From: an uncultured Flavobacteriales bacterium
Lineage (GTDB): Bacteria > Bacteroidota > Bacteroidia > Flavobacteriales_G > Salibacteraceae
Length of the DNA stretch: 64,000 nucleotides
NCBI GenBank assembly: GCA_937121175.1
Contig: CAKZKD010000002.1
Span: forward strand, 434,001-498,000
Direction: 5' to 3'
The translations under genes were made by a program, and so were the position numbers. Positions 24,822-35,335 of the stretch are shown here, piece after piece (position 1 is the stretch's first letter; each line of letters opens with the position of its first letter). A model generated the notes under the pieces. It was not told the origin of the DNA. It did not search any database and saw only the letters and a program-made list of their open reading frames with translations.

Positions 24822-26488
24822 TTTGGACAAAAACAAAGAAAACCGTTGCTGGACTTGTATTAGTTGTAAGTTCATTCGGATTGGTTGCTTATAATTCGGT
24901 AAGTGATAATTATTTCGAAATTTCAAAGAACCTAGACATTTTCGTTAACTTATATAAGCAACTTAATATCTATTATGTTGATGAAACCAACCCAGGAGAA
25001 TTAATTAAAACGGGCATTGACGCAATGCTTGAATCCTTAGATCCTTACACGGTTTATATTCCGGAATCAGACATTGAGGATTATCGTTTTATGACAACCG
25101 GCCAATACGGTGGAATAGGTTCCTTAATTCGCAAAAAAGGAGAATACGTAGTTGTAGCAGAACCGTACGAAGGCTTTCCAGCGTTCAAATCTGGGCTTAT
25201 TGCTGGAGATATTATTTTATCGATTGACGGACATGAAGTAAAAGGAAAAAACACCGGCGAGATTTCTAAACTATTGAAAGGTCAAGCCAAAACGGATGTT
25301 AAACTAACCATTGAACGGTACGGTGAAGAAATTGAAAAGACCCTTACTCGAGAAAACATTAAAATCAAGGATGTCCCTTATTTTGGTGTTATTGAAGAGG
25401 GAGTTGGTTACATTAAACTAACCAGTTTTACTGAAACAGCCAGCAAGGAAGTCATTAAGGCATTCAAAGAATTAAAAGAAAAACATAACATTTCGAAACT
25501 CATATTTGACCTAAGGGGCAATGGTGGTGGACTGTTAAATGAAGCCGTGAATATTGTAAACATATTTGTACCTAGAGGTACAGAAGTGGTGTACACAAAA
25601 GGTAAAATGAAAGAATGGCAACAAAGTTACAAAGCATTAAATACCCCGATAGATACTGAAATACCGTTGGTAGTTCTGGTTGACGAAGGGTCTGCATCGG
25701 CATCAGAAATTGTAAGTGGTGCTTTGCAAGATTTAGATAGAGCCGTAGTAATTGGCGAACGTACATTCGGCAAGGGACTAGTGCAGCAGGTGAAACCGCT
25801 CACGTACAATTCGCAATTTAAAGTGACGGTTGCCAAATATTACATTCCTAGTGGTAGATGTATTCAAAAATTGGATTACTCGAATAAGACTGATGGTAAG
25901 GCAACTGCCGTGGCAGATTCATTAAGAAAACAGTTTTTTACGAATGCAGGGAGGCCCGTTAAAGATGGTAAGGGAGTTCTGCCTGATGTTGAAGTAGATT
26001 TACCAGATGCTGCAGATGTTACGGCGTCATTGTTGGGCAAAAACCACATTTTCGACTATGCGTCATTATTCAGAAAAAACAATGAGAGCATTGTAACCGC
26101 TAAGGAGTTCTCATTGTCAGATGAGCAGTATCAAGAGTTTGTGTCCTTTTTGGATGGCAAAGATTACGATTACACTACGAGGACTGAAATGGTTTTAGAA
26201 AAACTAAAAAAAGCTTCTGAAGAAGACAAATATTACGACAGGATTAGTGCTGATTATGAAAAGTTAGTGGCGGATATTAAGGGAAACAAAGACAAAGACC
26301 TATTGCTACACAAAGAAGAGATTTTACAAATTTTAGAAAATGAAATTATATCAAGGTATTATTATCAGAAAGGAAGGATAGAGCATAGCTTAAAAAATGA
26401 CCCTAGAGTGCAAGAGTCTATCGATGTACTTAATAAAAAGGCGCGATATTCTGGGATTTTAACAGCCTCCGCAGATTCTAAGAAATAG
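24818..26488 (+). CDS. S41 family C-terminal processing peptidase (second of two)
   Basis: This 556-residue protease has an N-terminal membrane anchor or signal (about 10-27), a PDZ domain (about 95-175) and an S41 core with RGNGGGLLNEAV, the catalytic Ser in DEGSASASEIVS and the Lys in ERTFGKGLVQQ. A long acidic C-terminal tail extends about 130 residues beyond the core. It is translationally coupled to rnpA, a pairing that looks conserved in flavobacteria. Confidence 0.93.
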   Translation: MIWTKTKKTVAGLVLVVSSFGLVAYNSVSDNYFEISKNLDIFVNLYKQLNIYYVDETNPGELIKTGIDAMLESLDPYTVYIPESDIEDYRFMTTGQYGGIGSLIRKKGEYVVVAEPYEGFPAFKSGLIAGDIILSIDGHEVKGKNTGEISKLLKGQAKTDVKLTIERYGEEIEKTLTRENIKIKDVPYFGVIEEGVGYIKLTSFTETASKEVIKAFKELKEKHNISKLIFDLRGNGGGLLNEAVNIVNIFVPRGTEVVYTKGKMKEWQQSYKALNTPIDTEIPLVVLVDEGSASASEIVSGALQDLDRAVVIGERTFGKGLVQQVKPLTYNSQFKVTVAKYYIPSGRCIQKLDYSNKTDGKATAVADSLRKQFFTNAGRPVKDGKGVLPDVEVDLPDAADVTASLLGKNHIFDYASLFRKNNESIVTAKEFSLSDEQYQEFVSFLDGKDYDYTTRTEMVLEKLKKASEEDKYYDRISADYEKLVADIKGNKDKDLLLHKEEILQILENEIISRYYYQKGRIEHSLKNDPRVQESIDVLNKKARYSGILTASADSKK

Positions 26489-26540
26489 TAAAACAATTAT
26501 CCAATAAAAACTTTTCATTTGCGTTTGGGAGAATTCGCAA

Positions 26541-28109
26541 ATGGTGAGGTCGTTAGTAACGCATAGAAATGTTTTTTTACTTGGATTAGCGGGGTTCTGT
26601 TTTGGGCTCAGTATCTCTGTATTCGTTATTAGTGTCTCACAGTTTTTATTGGCTGCCAACTGGTTAGTCTCAAGAGATTTTTCCGCTAAATGGGATCGCC
26701 TAAAATCCAATCGAGCAGTATGGGCTATTTGGGCTTTTTTTTTATTACATGTAATAGGACTGTTTTACTCCACTGATTTACAGTATGGATTAGATGATGT
26801 TCGGAAAAAACTCCCGTTACTACTTATGCCGCTGTTTATTGGCAGTGAAAAGCGAATTTCTCAAAATGAATTGAATAGTATATTCTTCATCCTTACTAGT
26901 GGAATAGTTGTTTCGACTGGTATTAGCCATTTTAAGTACTTCCAGAATTCGATTGTTATTGGGTATGATGTCAGAGATGCATTTGTTTTTGTTCCTCCCA
27001 TTAGGTTGGGTTTAATCATGGACTTGTCCATTTCTTGGCTTATAACTATACTTTCAAGAAAGAGGGAGAGATTCTTTATTAAAGTACTTGCCCTTTTAAC
27101 TCTGTTGTATTTACTATTTACTTTGATTCATCTTCAACTAATAACGGCATTGGTGGTTTTACCTTTTGCGTTACTATTTGGACTTGGATTTTCGGGTCAG
27201 CTTTCAAGTACCTTATTGAAGGTACGTTCGATAATTATGATTGTTCTTGTCGTTTTAATCGCTGGAGCCTTATTCAAAGTATACGAGGTAGCTAAGCCTT
27301 TTTTAGACTTTAAACCGGCTCAAATGGGTGAATTAGAAGATATATCTCCTAGTAATAATATGTATTTGCATCAATATGAAAATCAGATGCTTGAGAATGG
27401 TAATCAGGTGTGGATATATATAGACGATAAAGCGGTTAGAAGGGAATGGAATAAACGCAGTGCTCATGATTTCGATGGCCAAGGAAATACAGGTGAACCT
27501 ATCAGAGCGACACTCTATCGATACATGACATCAAAAAACCTTCGAAAAGATATGAATGGCATGAAGATGCTGAATGATCAGGATATATACGCAGTGGAGC
27601 ACGGGATAACTAACATAAAATACGCTGATAATAAATCCATTGAAAAGCGGCTTTATGCAACAATATGGGAGCTTAATAATTATTTTCATAAAGCAGGTAG
27701 TAATGAAGGTTATTCGTTTGCGCGTCGCCTTGAGTTTTGGAAAACCGGCTTACAAGCTACGAGTGGCTCTTTGATTTTTGGTGCAGGAACGGGCGACGTC
27801 AGGTTAAAAATGAATAAGCAATATGATAAAAACCAAACACAACTATCCGAAAATGCTAGGCTAAAGCCTCATAACCAGTTTATTACAACATCCCTTGCCC
27901 TAGGGTTGACAGGATTATTGTTGCTGCTGTTATGTTTTTTAGTTGCGCTGAAAACGCATAAATTAACGTCTTATCATATTGCGTTTGTGGTAATAATTTT
28001 GTTGTCTTTTCTTACAGAAGATACCATTGAAGGCCAGGTTGGAGCCTCACTATTCTCCGGGTTTTATGCCTTGTTTTTTTGTCAGGCTAAGTCTGAAATC
28101 GAAAATTAG
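26541..28109 (+). CDS. O-antigen ligase/polymerase-like membrane protein
   Basis: The 522-residue protein has about ten hydrophobic segments and one large extracytoplasmic loop of roughly 160 residues (about 255-415), ending in RRLEFWKTGLQATSG and GAGTGD. That arrangement is characteristic of the WaaL/Wzy_C family, which joins or polymerises surface glycans on undecaprenyl carriers. Two glycosyltransferase genes converge on it, supporting a surface-polysaccharide role. Whether it is a ligase or a polymerase cannot be told. It converges on the glycosyltransferase gene, with the stop codons overlapping. Confidence 0.75.
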   Translation: MVRSLVTHRNVFLLGLAGFCFGLSISVFVISVSQFLLAANWLVSRDFSAKWDRLKSNRAVWAIWAFFLLHVIGLFYSTDLQYGLDDVRKKLPLLLMPLFIGSEKRISQNELNSIFFILTSGIVVSTGISHFKYFQNSIVIGYDVRDAFVFVPPIRLGLIMDLSISWLITILSRKRERFFIKVLALLTLLYLLFTLIHLQLITALVVLPFALLFGLGFSGQLSSTLLKVRSIIMIVLVVLIAGALFKVYEVAKPFLDFKPAQMGELEDISPSNNMYLHQYENQMLENGNQVWIYIDDKAVRREWNKRSAHDFDGQGNTGEPIRATLYRYMTSKNLRKDMNGMKMLNDQDIYAVEHGITNIKYADNKSIEKRLYATIWELNNYFHKAGSNEGYSFARRLEFWKTGLQATSGSLIFGAGTGDVRLKMNKQYDKNQTQLSENARLKPHNQFITTSLALGLTGLLLLLLCFLVALKTHKLTSYHIAFVVIILLSFLTEDTIEGQVGASLFSGFYALFFCQAKSEIEN

Positions 28110-29158
28110 CTCGAGGACAATAACCGTTCATAAAGGTCAATGTAGCCTTTAATACTTCTACTCCAACTGAACTGCTCTGCATGCATTCTGCTGTTTTCTC
28201 GGAACGAGTGTGGGTCAATCTCTATCTTATCTAATTTTTCTTGAATAACTTGAGCCATGCATTCGCTGTTCCAATCAGTAAAATAGCTGGCTACATTACC
28301 CCCGACTTCTTTCAAACTGCCACAGTCACTGGTAATAACAGGTGCTCCAAGTTGCATTGCTTCGATAACTGGTAACCCGAAACCTTCTGCAAGAGATGGA
28401 AACAAAAATGCTGTGCAATTTTTATATAACCAATACTTATCCTTTTCGCTAACCGGACCTACTAATATTATCTTGTCCGTTAGTCCTTTTTTAACAATTA
28501 ACTCCTTTAGTTTAGCGCCGTAAGCAGTGGTATTCACTCCAGCAATAACTAATTTTTTGTCGGCAAACTGATGCATTAAGTCAAATAAAGCATGGAAATT
28601 TTTCTTTTCATTGAAGATTCCAATCGAAAAAAAGTAGTCTAAACCTGACAAATAATCAGGTGGGGTAGAGTCGATAAAAGTGTCAACTTGAACTCCATTA
28701 TAAATTACGGTTACTTCCTTTCCCTTGAGGTTCACGTTTTCCTCTATTTGAGACTTTGTGAAATTCGAAATAGCAGTAATTACTGATGCATTGTCAACGT
28801 TTTTTTGAACCTGATTTAAGTATCTAATTTTTTTTCGTCCTGTTTTTTCTGTCAGAAAATTGAGGTCATGGACGGTTAAAATATGTGTAGTGCCTTTTTT
28901 AGGAAAATGAGCAGGAAACTGATGCAAACTATGCCATAAATCAAACTCTTTCGAATTTTCGAAAATGCGATTTAATAAATTGGTTTTAATAGGTTGATAT
29001 CGGGATGCAATTTTTTTTGAGTCTGGTGGTATAATTCCGAAGAGAGACCATTCATTAGGTGCATGTTGAGCAAGGGCTTCAGAAAACCTCCATGAAAACT
29101 GTCCTAGGCCAGAGTTCATGTTTTTTATCTTGTAGAAATCTAATGAGATTTTACTCAT
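28106..29158 (-). CDS. Glycosyltransferase family 4 (GT-B fold)
   Basis: The 350-residue enzyme adds a sugar from a nucleotide donor to a glycan. The C-terminal lobe shows YFFSIGIFNEKKN, the donor-binding motif FPSLAEGFGLPVIEAMQLG with its Glu pair, and TSDCGSLKEV. The N-terminal lobe has HILTVHDLN. The ATG at 29158 overlaps the stop of the upstream GT2 gene by 4 nt (ATGA), which is why it was preferred to a frame reaching back to 29221. Confidence 0.88.
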   Translation of the reverse strand: MSKISLDFYKIKNMNSGLGQFSWRFSEALAQHAPNEWSLFGIIPPDSKKIASRYQPIKTNLLNRIFENSKEFDLWHSLHQFPAHFPKKGTTHILTVHDLNFLTEKTGRKKIRYLNQVQKNVDNASVITAISNFTKSQIEENVNLKGKEVTVIYNGVQVDTFIDSTPPDYLSGLDYFFSIGIFNEKKNFHALFDLMHQFADKKLVIAGVNTTAYGAKLKELIVKKGLTDKIILVGPVSEKDKYWLYKNCTAFLFPSLAEGFGLPVIEAMQLGAPVITSDCGSLKEVGGNVASYFTDWNSECMAQVIQEKLDKIEIDPHSFRENSRMHAEQFSWSRSIKGYIDLYERLLSSS

Positions 29159-29910
29159 GAACTGCGAGTAAGGGATAACAAGTGCTTGTATTTTTTTATA
29201 CTGGCAGCTGAAGAAATCCATGCAATTTTAATTCCTGCAACGCCGTCCAAAAATCCTAGGTTTATAATAAACATACTGATAAACTTACCAAGAGCACTTA
29301 GGTAAGGTTTAAATTGAGATACGTTTTTCCCTTTTTTATACAACTCCTCAGCGCGTAGTTTTGAGTAGGTAAAAGCTCTTTCCTTATGTTCATCAGCGGA
29401 CGAATAGGAGAAGTGGAATAGGTCTCCTTTTAATAGTATTGGGTCGGATTCAATTTCAAACGATAACGTTTCATGCACGAACTCTCCTTCCCATTTGGTT
29501 GTTGACTTTGGGAAAAGTCTAATTTTTTTATCCGGATACCACCCACTATGCTTAATCCAAGCTCCACAATAGTTAGTGAGTCTTTTTAGTTCATAGACAC
29601 CCGCCAAGCCATTTTTTTTTGCTTTTAAGATGGAAGCTGCAAGTTGGGGACTTAACGATTCATCAGCGTCGATTGAAAAAATGTATTCGTTGGAGGCTAA
29701 GTTATTTGCTAAATTCTTTTGTTGACTATATCCGAGCCACTTTTGTTGGTGTACAGTGCACCCAAACTGCTGCGCAATGTTTTGGGTATTATCAGTTGAA
29801 AACGAATCGACGATAATAATTTCATCAGCAATTTCTTTAAGTGAAGTAAGACATCGCTCCAAGTTTTGCTCTTCATTAAACGTGATAATAACTGCTGAAA
29901 TTGGTGTCAA
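29155..29910 (-). CDS. Glycosyltransferase family 2 (WaaE/KdtX-like)
   Basis: The 251-residue enzyme has the GT-A fold signature: ISAVIITFNEEQNLERCL, DSFSTDNT, and the metal-binding DADES (SIDADESLS). The next part (GAWIKHSGWYPDKKIRLF, WEGEFVHE) is typical of the LPS core glucosyltransferase subgroup. The start is TTG; no ATG exists upstream in frame. With the GT4 gene it forms a two-gene operon for surface glycan synthesis. Confidence 0.88.
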   Translation of the reverse strand: MTPISAVIITFNEEQNLERCLTSLKEIADEIIIVDSFSTDNTQNIAQQFGCTVHQQKWLGYSQQKNLANNLASNEYIFSIDADESLSPQLAASILKAKKNGLAGVYELKRLTNYCGAWIKHSGWYPDKKIRLFPKSTTKWEGEFVHETLSFEIESDPILLKGDLFHFSYSSADEHKERAFTYSKLRAEELYKKGKNVSQFKPYLSALGKFISMFIINLGFLDGVAGIKIAWISSAASIKKYKHLLSLTRSS

Positions 29911-30005
29911 ATCGCAATGCTTTAGACTAACAAATATGTGAAATTAATTAGCATTTTCACTTTTATTATGCTACTGCTATCAATGTAACGATGTGAAGAA
30001 AGTAT

Positions 30006-30013
30006 TAAGTTTG
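30006..30013 (+). promoter_or_regulatory. -7 promoter box (TAAGTTTG) of sucA
   Basis: Exact TAnnTTTG match, 24 nt before the sucA ATG, in the 127-nt gap divergent from the GT2 gene. Confidence 0.5.
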
Positions 30014-30037
30014 TGAGCCTAAATCTTAAGGGATTTC

Positions 30038-32749
30038 ATGGATAAATTTTCATTTGTAGGTAATGGTGATGTAAACGCTGTTGAAGACCTATACAATCAG
30101 TACCGAAACGACCCAGAATCAGTCGATTTTGGATGGCAAAAGTTTTTTGAAGGATTTGAATTTTCTAAAACCAGCTTTGAGTCTGGTGGAACAATTCCAG
30201 AAAATGTTCAAAAGGAGTTTAAAGTACTCCAACTCATAGACGATTATCGTTCTAGGGGGCACCTCTTTACGAAAACGAATCCTGTACGAACTAGAAGGCA
30301 GTATTCTCCATCGTTAGAAATTGATAATTACGGTTTTGAGAAAACAGATTTAGATGTCGTTTTCGAAGCTGCTACGGAAATTGGCTTGACTCCTTCAAAG
30401 TTGAGCGATATCATAGCTCACTTGGATGTAACCTACTGTACTTCAATTGGTATTGAGTATATGTATATTCGTCAGCCGGAAGTAGTAAACTGGCTAAAAG
30501 ATAAAATTGAACCCAACAAAAACACGCCAAAATTTAACGAAGACGAAAAACTAGAAATTCTCAAAAAACTTAACGAAGCAGTTGGTTTTGAATCCTTCTT
30601 GCACAAAAAATTCGTTGGCCAAAAGCGCTTTTCTTTAGAAGGTGGAGAATCTTTAATTCCAGCCTTAAATGCCTTAGTTGAGCACGGTGCAGAACTAGGC
30701 CTTGAGGAATTCATTATTGGAATGGCACACAGAGGCCGTTTGAATGTATTGACTAATATTTTCAATAAATCTTACGCCGATATTTTTACCGAATTCGACG
30801 GTAAAGAATACGAAGACAATCTATTCGACGGTGATGTAAAGTATCACTTAGGCTATTCATGCGATATTGAAACCGACAGAGGGAAAAAAGTCCACATGAC
30901 TTTAGCGCCTAATCCTTCTCACCTTGAGGCGGTAGCTCCAGTTGTTGCAGGTATTACAAGAGCAAAAATTGACGACTACTTAAAAGATGAGTCTAAAATT
31001 TGTCCGATAATAATTCATGGCGATGCCTCTATTGCAGGTCAAGGTGTGGTTTACGAATTGGTTCAAATGGCGGGCCTTGATGGCTACAGAACGGGTGGTA
31101 CTGTGCATATAGTTGTCAATAATCAAATTGGATTTACTACAAATTACATAGATGCACGGTCTAGTACTTATTGTACAGATATTGCTAAAGTCACCTTGTC
31201 TCCAGTGTTTCATGTAAACGGTGATGATGTTGAGGCTGTGGTACATACCATTAAACTAGCTTCTGAATATCGGCAAAAATTTAATAAAGACGTCTTTATT
31301 GATTTATTGTGTTACCGTAAATATGGGCACAACGAAGGAGATGAGCCGCGTTTTACCCAGCCACTTTTATACAAGGCAATTGCCAAACATCCTAACCCAA
31401 GAGATATTTACTTAGAAAGCCTAATGAAAGAAGGAGTTCTGGGAAAAGACGCTCAAAAGAATTTGGAGGCGGAGTTCAAGTCAATGCTTGAAGATGACCT
31501 TTCAAAATCGAAAAAGAAAAAGCTGGCGGTAATTACAAGTTTCTTAGAAAAGAACTGGGATGATATAAGAGAATCTACACGAGAAGATTTTAAAAAATCT
31601 CCCAAAACTGCTGTTACCAAAGCAAAGTTCAATGCAATTGGTAAAAAAATAACAGAACTTCCTTCAGATATGAATTTCTTCAAAAAAGTTCAACGACTTA
31701 TGGGAGACCGTGAGAAAATGTTGGCTGAAGGAACTAAATTGGATTGGGCAATGGGCGAGCTTATGGCTTATGGCACTTTGCTAGATGAAGGCTTTAATGT
31801 TAGAATTAGCGGACAAGATGTTGAAAGAGGTACGTTCTCTCACAGACATGCCGTGCTCAAGGTTGAAGATTCTGAACAAGAATACATTCCACTAAAATCT
31901 ACTGAGAATAAAGGATCAGAGTTCAGTATATACAACAGCTTACTGTCTGAATACGCCGTTTTAGGTTTTGATTATGGTTATGCCATGGCAATGCCAAATA
32001 CGTTACCAATTTGGGAAGCACAATTTGGAGATTTTTTCAATGGAGCACAAATAGTTATAGACCAATTCTTATCGGCTGCGGAGGATAAATGGAAGGTGAT
32101 GAACGGGTTGGTAATTCTGTTGCCACACGGATACGAAGGGCAAGGAGCAGAACACTCATCGGCAAGGATGGAACGTTGGTTACAAGCAAATGCCGAAGAT
32201 AATTTCCAGGTTGCCAACGCAACCACACCAGCAAATTACTTCCATTTATTAAGAAGACAATTGCACCGGCCAATTCGTAAACCGTTAGTTGTATTTACGC
32301 CGAAGAGCCTGTTGAGATATCCTAAGTGTGTTTCTTCTATTGAAGACTTTACAACTGGTGGATTTCAAGAGGTAATCGATGACCCAATTGTAAAGGACAA
32401 ATCGAAAGTGGAGAAAATAATGTTCTGTACAGGCAAAGTGTATTATGATGTAATCGAGGAGCGTGAAAAACGTGGAAATGATAACATTGCTTTTGTAAGA
32501 ATGGAACAATTGTACCCAGTACCTTACGAACAAATGGATAAGGTAATTGGTGGTTACAAGAACGTTAAGCAGAAATACTGGTTGCAAGAAGAGCCGGAAA
32601 ACATGGGGGCTTGGTCGCATATTTTGAGACGTTTTCCAAAAGGCGATTTAGATTTGATAAGTAGAAAAAGTTCTGCTGCACCAGCCACAGGATCAAGTAA
32701 AAGACACACTGCCAGAGTTGGCCAGTTGATGGATGAAATTTTTAGTTAA
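30038..32749 (+). CDS. sucA: 2-oxoglutarate dehydrogenase E1 component
   Basis: The 903-residue thiamine-diphosphate enzyme decarboxylates 2-oxoglutarate and passes succinyl to the E2 lipoyl arm (TCA cycle). It has the short N-terminal E2-binding segment ([21 protein letters not shown]), [11 protein letters not shown], the cofactor-binding [13 protein letters not shown] and NNQIGFTTN, and C-terminal [16 protein letters not shown]. Length and order match the family. The E2 gene follows after 23 nt; E3 is not in this window. Confidence 0.97.
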   Translation: MDKFSFVGNGDVNAVEDLYNQYRNDPESVDFGWQKFFEGFEFSKTSFESGGTIPENVQKEFKVLQLIDDYRSRGHLFTKTNPVRTRRQYSPSLEIDNYGFEKTDLDVVFEAATEIGLTPSKLSDIIAHLDVTYCTSIGIEYMYIRQPEVVNWLKDKIEPNKNTPKFNEDEKLEILKKLNEAVGFESFLHKKFVGQKRFSLEGGESLIPALNALVEHGAELGLEEFIIGMAHRGRLNVLTNIFNKSYADIFTEFDGKEYEDNLFDGDVKYHLGYSCDIETDRGKKVHMTLAPNPSHLEAVAPVVAGITRAKIDDYLKDESKICPIIIHGDASIAGQGVVYELVQMAGLDGYRTGGTVHIVVNNQIGFTTNYIDARSSTYCTDIAKVTLSPVFHVNGDDVEAVVHTIKLASEYRQKFNKDVFIDLLCYRKYGHNEGDEPRFTQPLLYKAIAKHPNPRDIYLESLMKEGVLGKDAQKNLEAEFKSMLEDDLSKSKKKKLAVITSFLEKNWDDIRESTREDFKKSPKTAVTKAKFNAIGKKITELPSDMNFFKKVQRLMGDREKMLAEGTKLDWAMGELMAYGTLLDEGFNVRISGQDVERGTFSHRHAVLKVEDSEQEYIPLKSTENKGSEFSIYNSLLSEYAVLGFDYGYAMAMPNTLPIWEAQFGDFFNGAQIVIDQFLSAAEDKWKVMNGLVILLPHGYEGQGAEHSSARMERWLQANAEDNFQVANATTPANYFHLLRRQLHRPIRKPLVVFTPKSLLRYPKCVSSIEDFTTGGFQEVIDDPIVKDKSKVEKIMFCTGKVYYDVIEEREKRGNDNIAFVRMEQLYPVPYEQMDKVIGGYKNVKQKYWLQEEPENMGAWSHILRRFPKGDLDLISRKSSAAPATGSSKRHTARVGQLMDEIFS

Positions 32750-32772
32750 TACTAAGCATAAAGAAAATTAGA

Positions 32773-34014
32773 ATGGTAAAAGAAATGAAAATCCCTTCTC
32801 CAGGGGAATCAATTACCGAAGTAGAAATAGCTTCTTGGATGGTCGAAGATGGCGAGTATGTTGAGGTTGATCAACCAATTGCTGAAATCGATTCTGACAA
32901 AGCAACGCTTGAGTTAAATGCAGAGTTTGCAGGAACAATTAAATTGATTGCAGAAGAAGGAGACGCAGTTGAAGTAGGTATTGTAGTTTGTTCCATTGAT
33001 ACGAGTGCTGAAGCACCGGAGAAAGCTCCAGAAGTAGAAAGCGAAGCACCAAAGGTTGAAGCTAAGAAAGAGACCCCAAAATCGTCTGTAGCAGCCCCTG
33101 CAGTTGAGGATACCTCTAGCGTGAAGGCAACTCCGTTGGCTAAAGAAATGATGAAAGACAACAACGTCAAATCGTCGTCGCTTAAAGGAAGCGGAGCAAA
33201 CGGAAGAATTACCAAAAGCGACGTAGAAGCCTATATTACTGGTGGAGTTGATGCCTCTGAAGTAATGCAAGGTTGGGGCGGAACGCGCGAGGCAGACCGC
33301 AAAAAAATGTCCATGCTGCGCCGTAAAGTAGCTCAACGATTGGTTGCTGTAAAACAAGAAACGGCAATGCTTACAACGTTCAACGAGATTGATATGAGCT
33401 TTGTGATGGATTTGCGTAAGAAATACAAAGAAGCATTTAGAGAAAAACACGGAGTTAATCTTGGTTTTATGTCCTTCTTTACTAAGGCATGTACCGAGGC
33501 GTTAAGACTGTACCCAGCAGTAAATGCCATGATTGATGGTGATGAGATGGTCATGCACGATTATGCAGATGTGGGTATTGCTGTAAGCTCTCCAAAAGGA
33601 CTTATGGTTCCAGTGGTGCGTAACGCTGAGCAAATGTCTTTGGCTGAGATCGAAGGAGATATTAAGCGTTTGGCAATAAAAGCACGCGACGGAAAATTGA
33701 GCATTGATGAAATGACTGGTGGAACGTTTACAATTACTAATGGTGGCGTTTTTGGGTCGATGATGAGTACTCCTATTATTAATCCGCCACAATCTGCAAT
33801 TTTAGGAATGCACAATATAGTTGAGCGTCCGATTGCTGTAAATGGTGAGGTGGTTATTCGCCCCGTTATGTACATTGCGTTGTCTTATGACCACAGAATC
33901 ATTGACGGTAAAGAGTCGGTTTCTTTCTTGTATAAAGTGAAAGAAATGATTGAAAACCCAATGAAATTGATGTTTGGTGCTAAGGAACCTGAAGAGGTAT
34001 TGTTGGGATTGTAA
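32773..34014 (+). CDS. sucB: Dihydrolipoamide succinyltransferase (E2 of 2-oxoglutarate dehydrogenase)
   Basis: The 413-residue protein has an N-terminal lipoyl domain with the modified Lys43 in DSDKATLE, an Ala/Pro/Glu-rich linker, a peripheral-subunit binding domain ([27 protein letters not shown]) and a catalytic domain with the active-site motif [11 protein letters not shown]. It takes succinyl from E1 to CoA. Its lipoyl group depends on octanoyl transfer by the LipB encoded at 10.7 kb. It ends at a terminator. Confidence 0.97.
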   Translation: MVKEMKIPSPGESITEVEIASWMVEDGEYVEVDQPIAEIDSDKATLELNAEFAGTIKLIAEEGDAVEVGIVVCSIDTSAEAPEKAPEVESEAPKVEAKKETPKSSVAAPAVEDTSSVKATPLAKEMMKDNNVKSSSLKGSGANGRITKSDVEAYITGGVDASEVMQGWGGTREADRKKMSMLRRKVAQRLVAVKQETAMLTTFNEIDMSFVMDLRKKYKEAFREKHGVNLGFMSFFTKACTEALRLYPAVNAMIDGDEMVMHDYADVGIAVSSPKGLMVPVVRNAEQMSLAEIEGDIKRLAIKARDGKLSIDEMTGGTFTITNGGVFGSMMSTPIINPPQSAILGMHNIVERPIAVNGEVVIRPVMYIALSYDHRIIDGKESVSFLYKVKEMIENPMKLMFGAKEPEEVLLGL

Positions 34015-34037
34015 GCCGAAATAAATACTGAATTAAG

Positions 34038-34062
34038 AAGCCGCTTTTCAGCGGCTTTTTTT
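34038..34062 (+). terminator. Rho-independent terminator after sucB
   Basis: A perfect 7-bp stem (AAGCCGC with GCGGCTT), a 6-nt loop and a T run. Confidence 0.9.
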
Positions 34063-34064
34063 GT

Positions 34065-34165
34065 CCTTCCCTCCCGGGAAGGTGGTGAGGCACGAACCGG
34101 AAGGGGTTCTAGGTTGAATAATTTAAGAACCCTTCCCGCCTTTGGCACCCTTCCCGTTGGAAGGG
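34065..34165. repeat. GC-rich three-hairpin intergenic element
   Basis: Three stem-loops lie in a row. The first is CCTTCCC/GGGAAGG with a 4-nt loop (34065-34082). The second is GGAAGGGGTTCT against AGAACCCTTCC with one bulge and a 15-nt loop (34099-34136). The third is CCCTTCC/GGAAGGG with a 4-nt loop (34148-34165). All three share the CCTTCC/GGAAGG core, so alternative pairings between arms are possible. Its base composition stands out from the AT-rich flanks. It looks like a dispersed palindromic repeat or non-autonomous mobile unit, but no second copy exists in this window. Confidence 0.6.
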
Positions 34166-34193
34166 ACACACGAATAAGATTTTACTCAAGTAA

Positions 34194-34553
34194 TCAACTC
34201 TTCTTCAAAAACCACTGTCTCAATTTCTCACTCGATTTTCTCCTATGCTCTTCCGTAATTTGACTTTTTATACTCGAATAAATCAACATAACAACACCCA
34301 AATCATCAGCATATCCAACAATTGGAGTAATGTCCGGAATGGCATCAATCATTGAAATAAAATACCCAAGCGCACCGTAAATCTTGAGTTTATCAGATTT
34401 CTTAGTGTTGGGGTCAACACCAACATAATAGAGTTGCAAAGCATGGCCGATAATATCCTCTCCTGCAGTGAGAGCAAAGTTTTTTACTTTATCCCAGAAG
34501 GAGTCTTCTGAGTATTCTTGTTCGTATTGTTTGTTTTCAAGTTTGTCTGACAT
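34194..34553 (-). CDS. DUF1232 family protein (YkvA-like)
   Basis: The 119-residue protein carries the DUF1232 hallmark (GALGYFISMIDAIPDITPIV, then GYADDLGVV) at about residues 61-86, a short membrane-associating segment. The N-terminus is polar and acidic. Function is unknown. It lies 41 nt upstream of lptB on the same strand order, yet that gap suggests loose coupling only. Confidence 0.88.
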   Translation of the reverse strand: MSDKLENKQYEQEYSEDSFWDKVKNFALTAGEDIIGHALQLYYVGVDPNTKKSDKLKIYGALGYFISMIDAIPDITPIVGYADDLGVVMLIYSSIKSQITEEHRRKSSEKLRQWFLKKS

Positions 34554-34594
34554 GCTATTCTGGAGTATAGAAAATAACGGATAGACTTTAAAAC

Positions 34595-35326
34595 CTAAAC
34601 CTTCCGCTTCAACTCAAAATGTTGACCTAAATAAACACGCTTTACTTGTTCATCAGAAGCTAACTCCTCAGCAGTACCTGCTTTCAGAATGTTTCCTTCA
34701 AAAAGTAAGTAGGCGCGTTCTGTGATGGACAAGGTTTCTTGAACGTTGTGGTCGGTAATGAGAATTCCAATGTTCTTGTCGCGGAGTTTGTAGATAATAC
34801 TTTGAATATCCTCTACCGCAATAGGGTCAACCCCTGCAAATGGTTCATCCAACAAAATAAATTTTGGGTCAACGGCTAGCGCCCGAGCAATTTCGGTTCG
34901 ACGTCGTTCACCCCCAGATAGCAAGTCCCCGCGGTTTTTTCGAACATGATCTAAACTAAACTCGTCAATTAAAGCATCCAGTTTGGTTTGTTGGTCTTTT
35001 TTGGAGAGTTTGGTCATTTGTAGAACAGCGCGAATATTATCCTCAACGCTAAGTTTGCGGAACACGCTTGCTTCTTGCGGCAAGTAACCAATGCCTTTCT
35101 GAGCTCGTTTGAACATGGCCAGAGAAGTAATGTCTTCATTGTCTAAGAAAACATTACCACCATTCGGTTGAATTAGACCAACTACCATATAAAACGAAGT
35201 GGTTTTACCAGCCCCATTTGGCCCCAATAAACCAACAATTTCACCTTGCGAAACTTCAAGACTTACGCCTTTAACCACCGTACGACTTTTGTATTTCTTT
35301 ATCAGGTTTTCTGCTCTAAGCTTCAT
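34595..35326 (-). CDS. lptB: LPS export ABC transporter ATP-binding protein LptB
   Basis: LptB powers extraction of lipopolysaccharide from the inner membrane by LptFG. The 243-residue ATPase has Walker [10 protein letters not shown], signature [15 protein letters not shown], Walker [14 protein letters not shown] and switch His in TDHNVQETL. The sequence [19 protein letters not shown] is typical of LptB. The DUF5686 gene ends 9 nt upstream on the same strand, suggesting one operon with tatC and DUF5686. Confidence 0.94.
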   Translation of the reverse strand: MKLRAENLIKKYKSRTVVKGVSLEVSQGEIVGLLGPNGAGKTTSFYMVVGLIQPNGGNVFLDNEDITSLAMFKRAQKGIGYLPQEASVFRKLSVEDNIRAVLQMTKLSKKDQQTKLDALIDEFSLDHVRKNRGDLLSGGERRRTEIARALAVDPKFILLDEPFAGVDPIAVEDIQSIIYKLRDKNIGILITDHNVQETLSITERAYLLFEGNILKAGTAEELASDEQVKRVYLGQHFELKRKV

Positions 35327-35335
35327 TCCTCAAAT

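Noticed and set aside
32285-32620. Long reverse-strand frames inside sucA and sucB
   Set aside because: They sit within highly conserved genes and have no family features or promoters.
34065-34165. Possible CRISPR-like array
   Set aside because: Arms are inverted pairs forming hairpins, without regular direct repeats and unique spacers.
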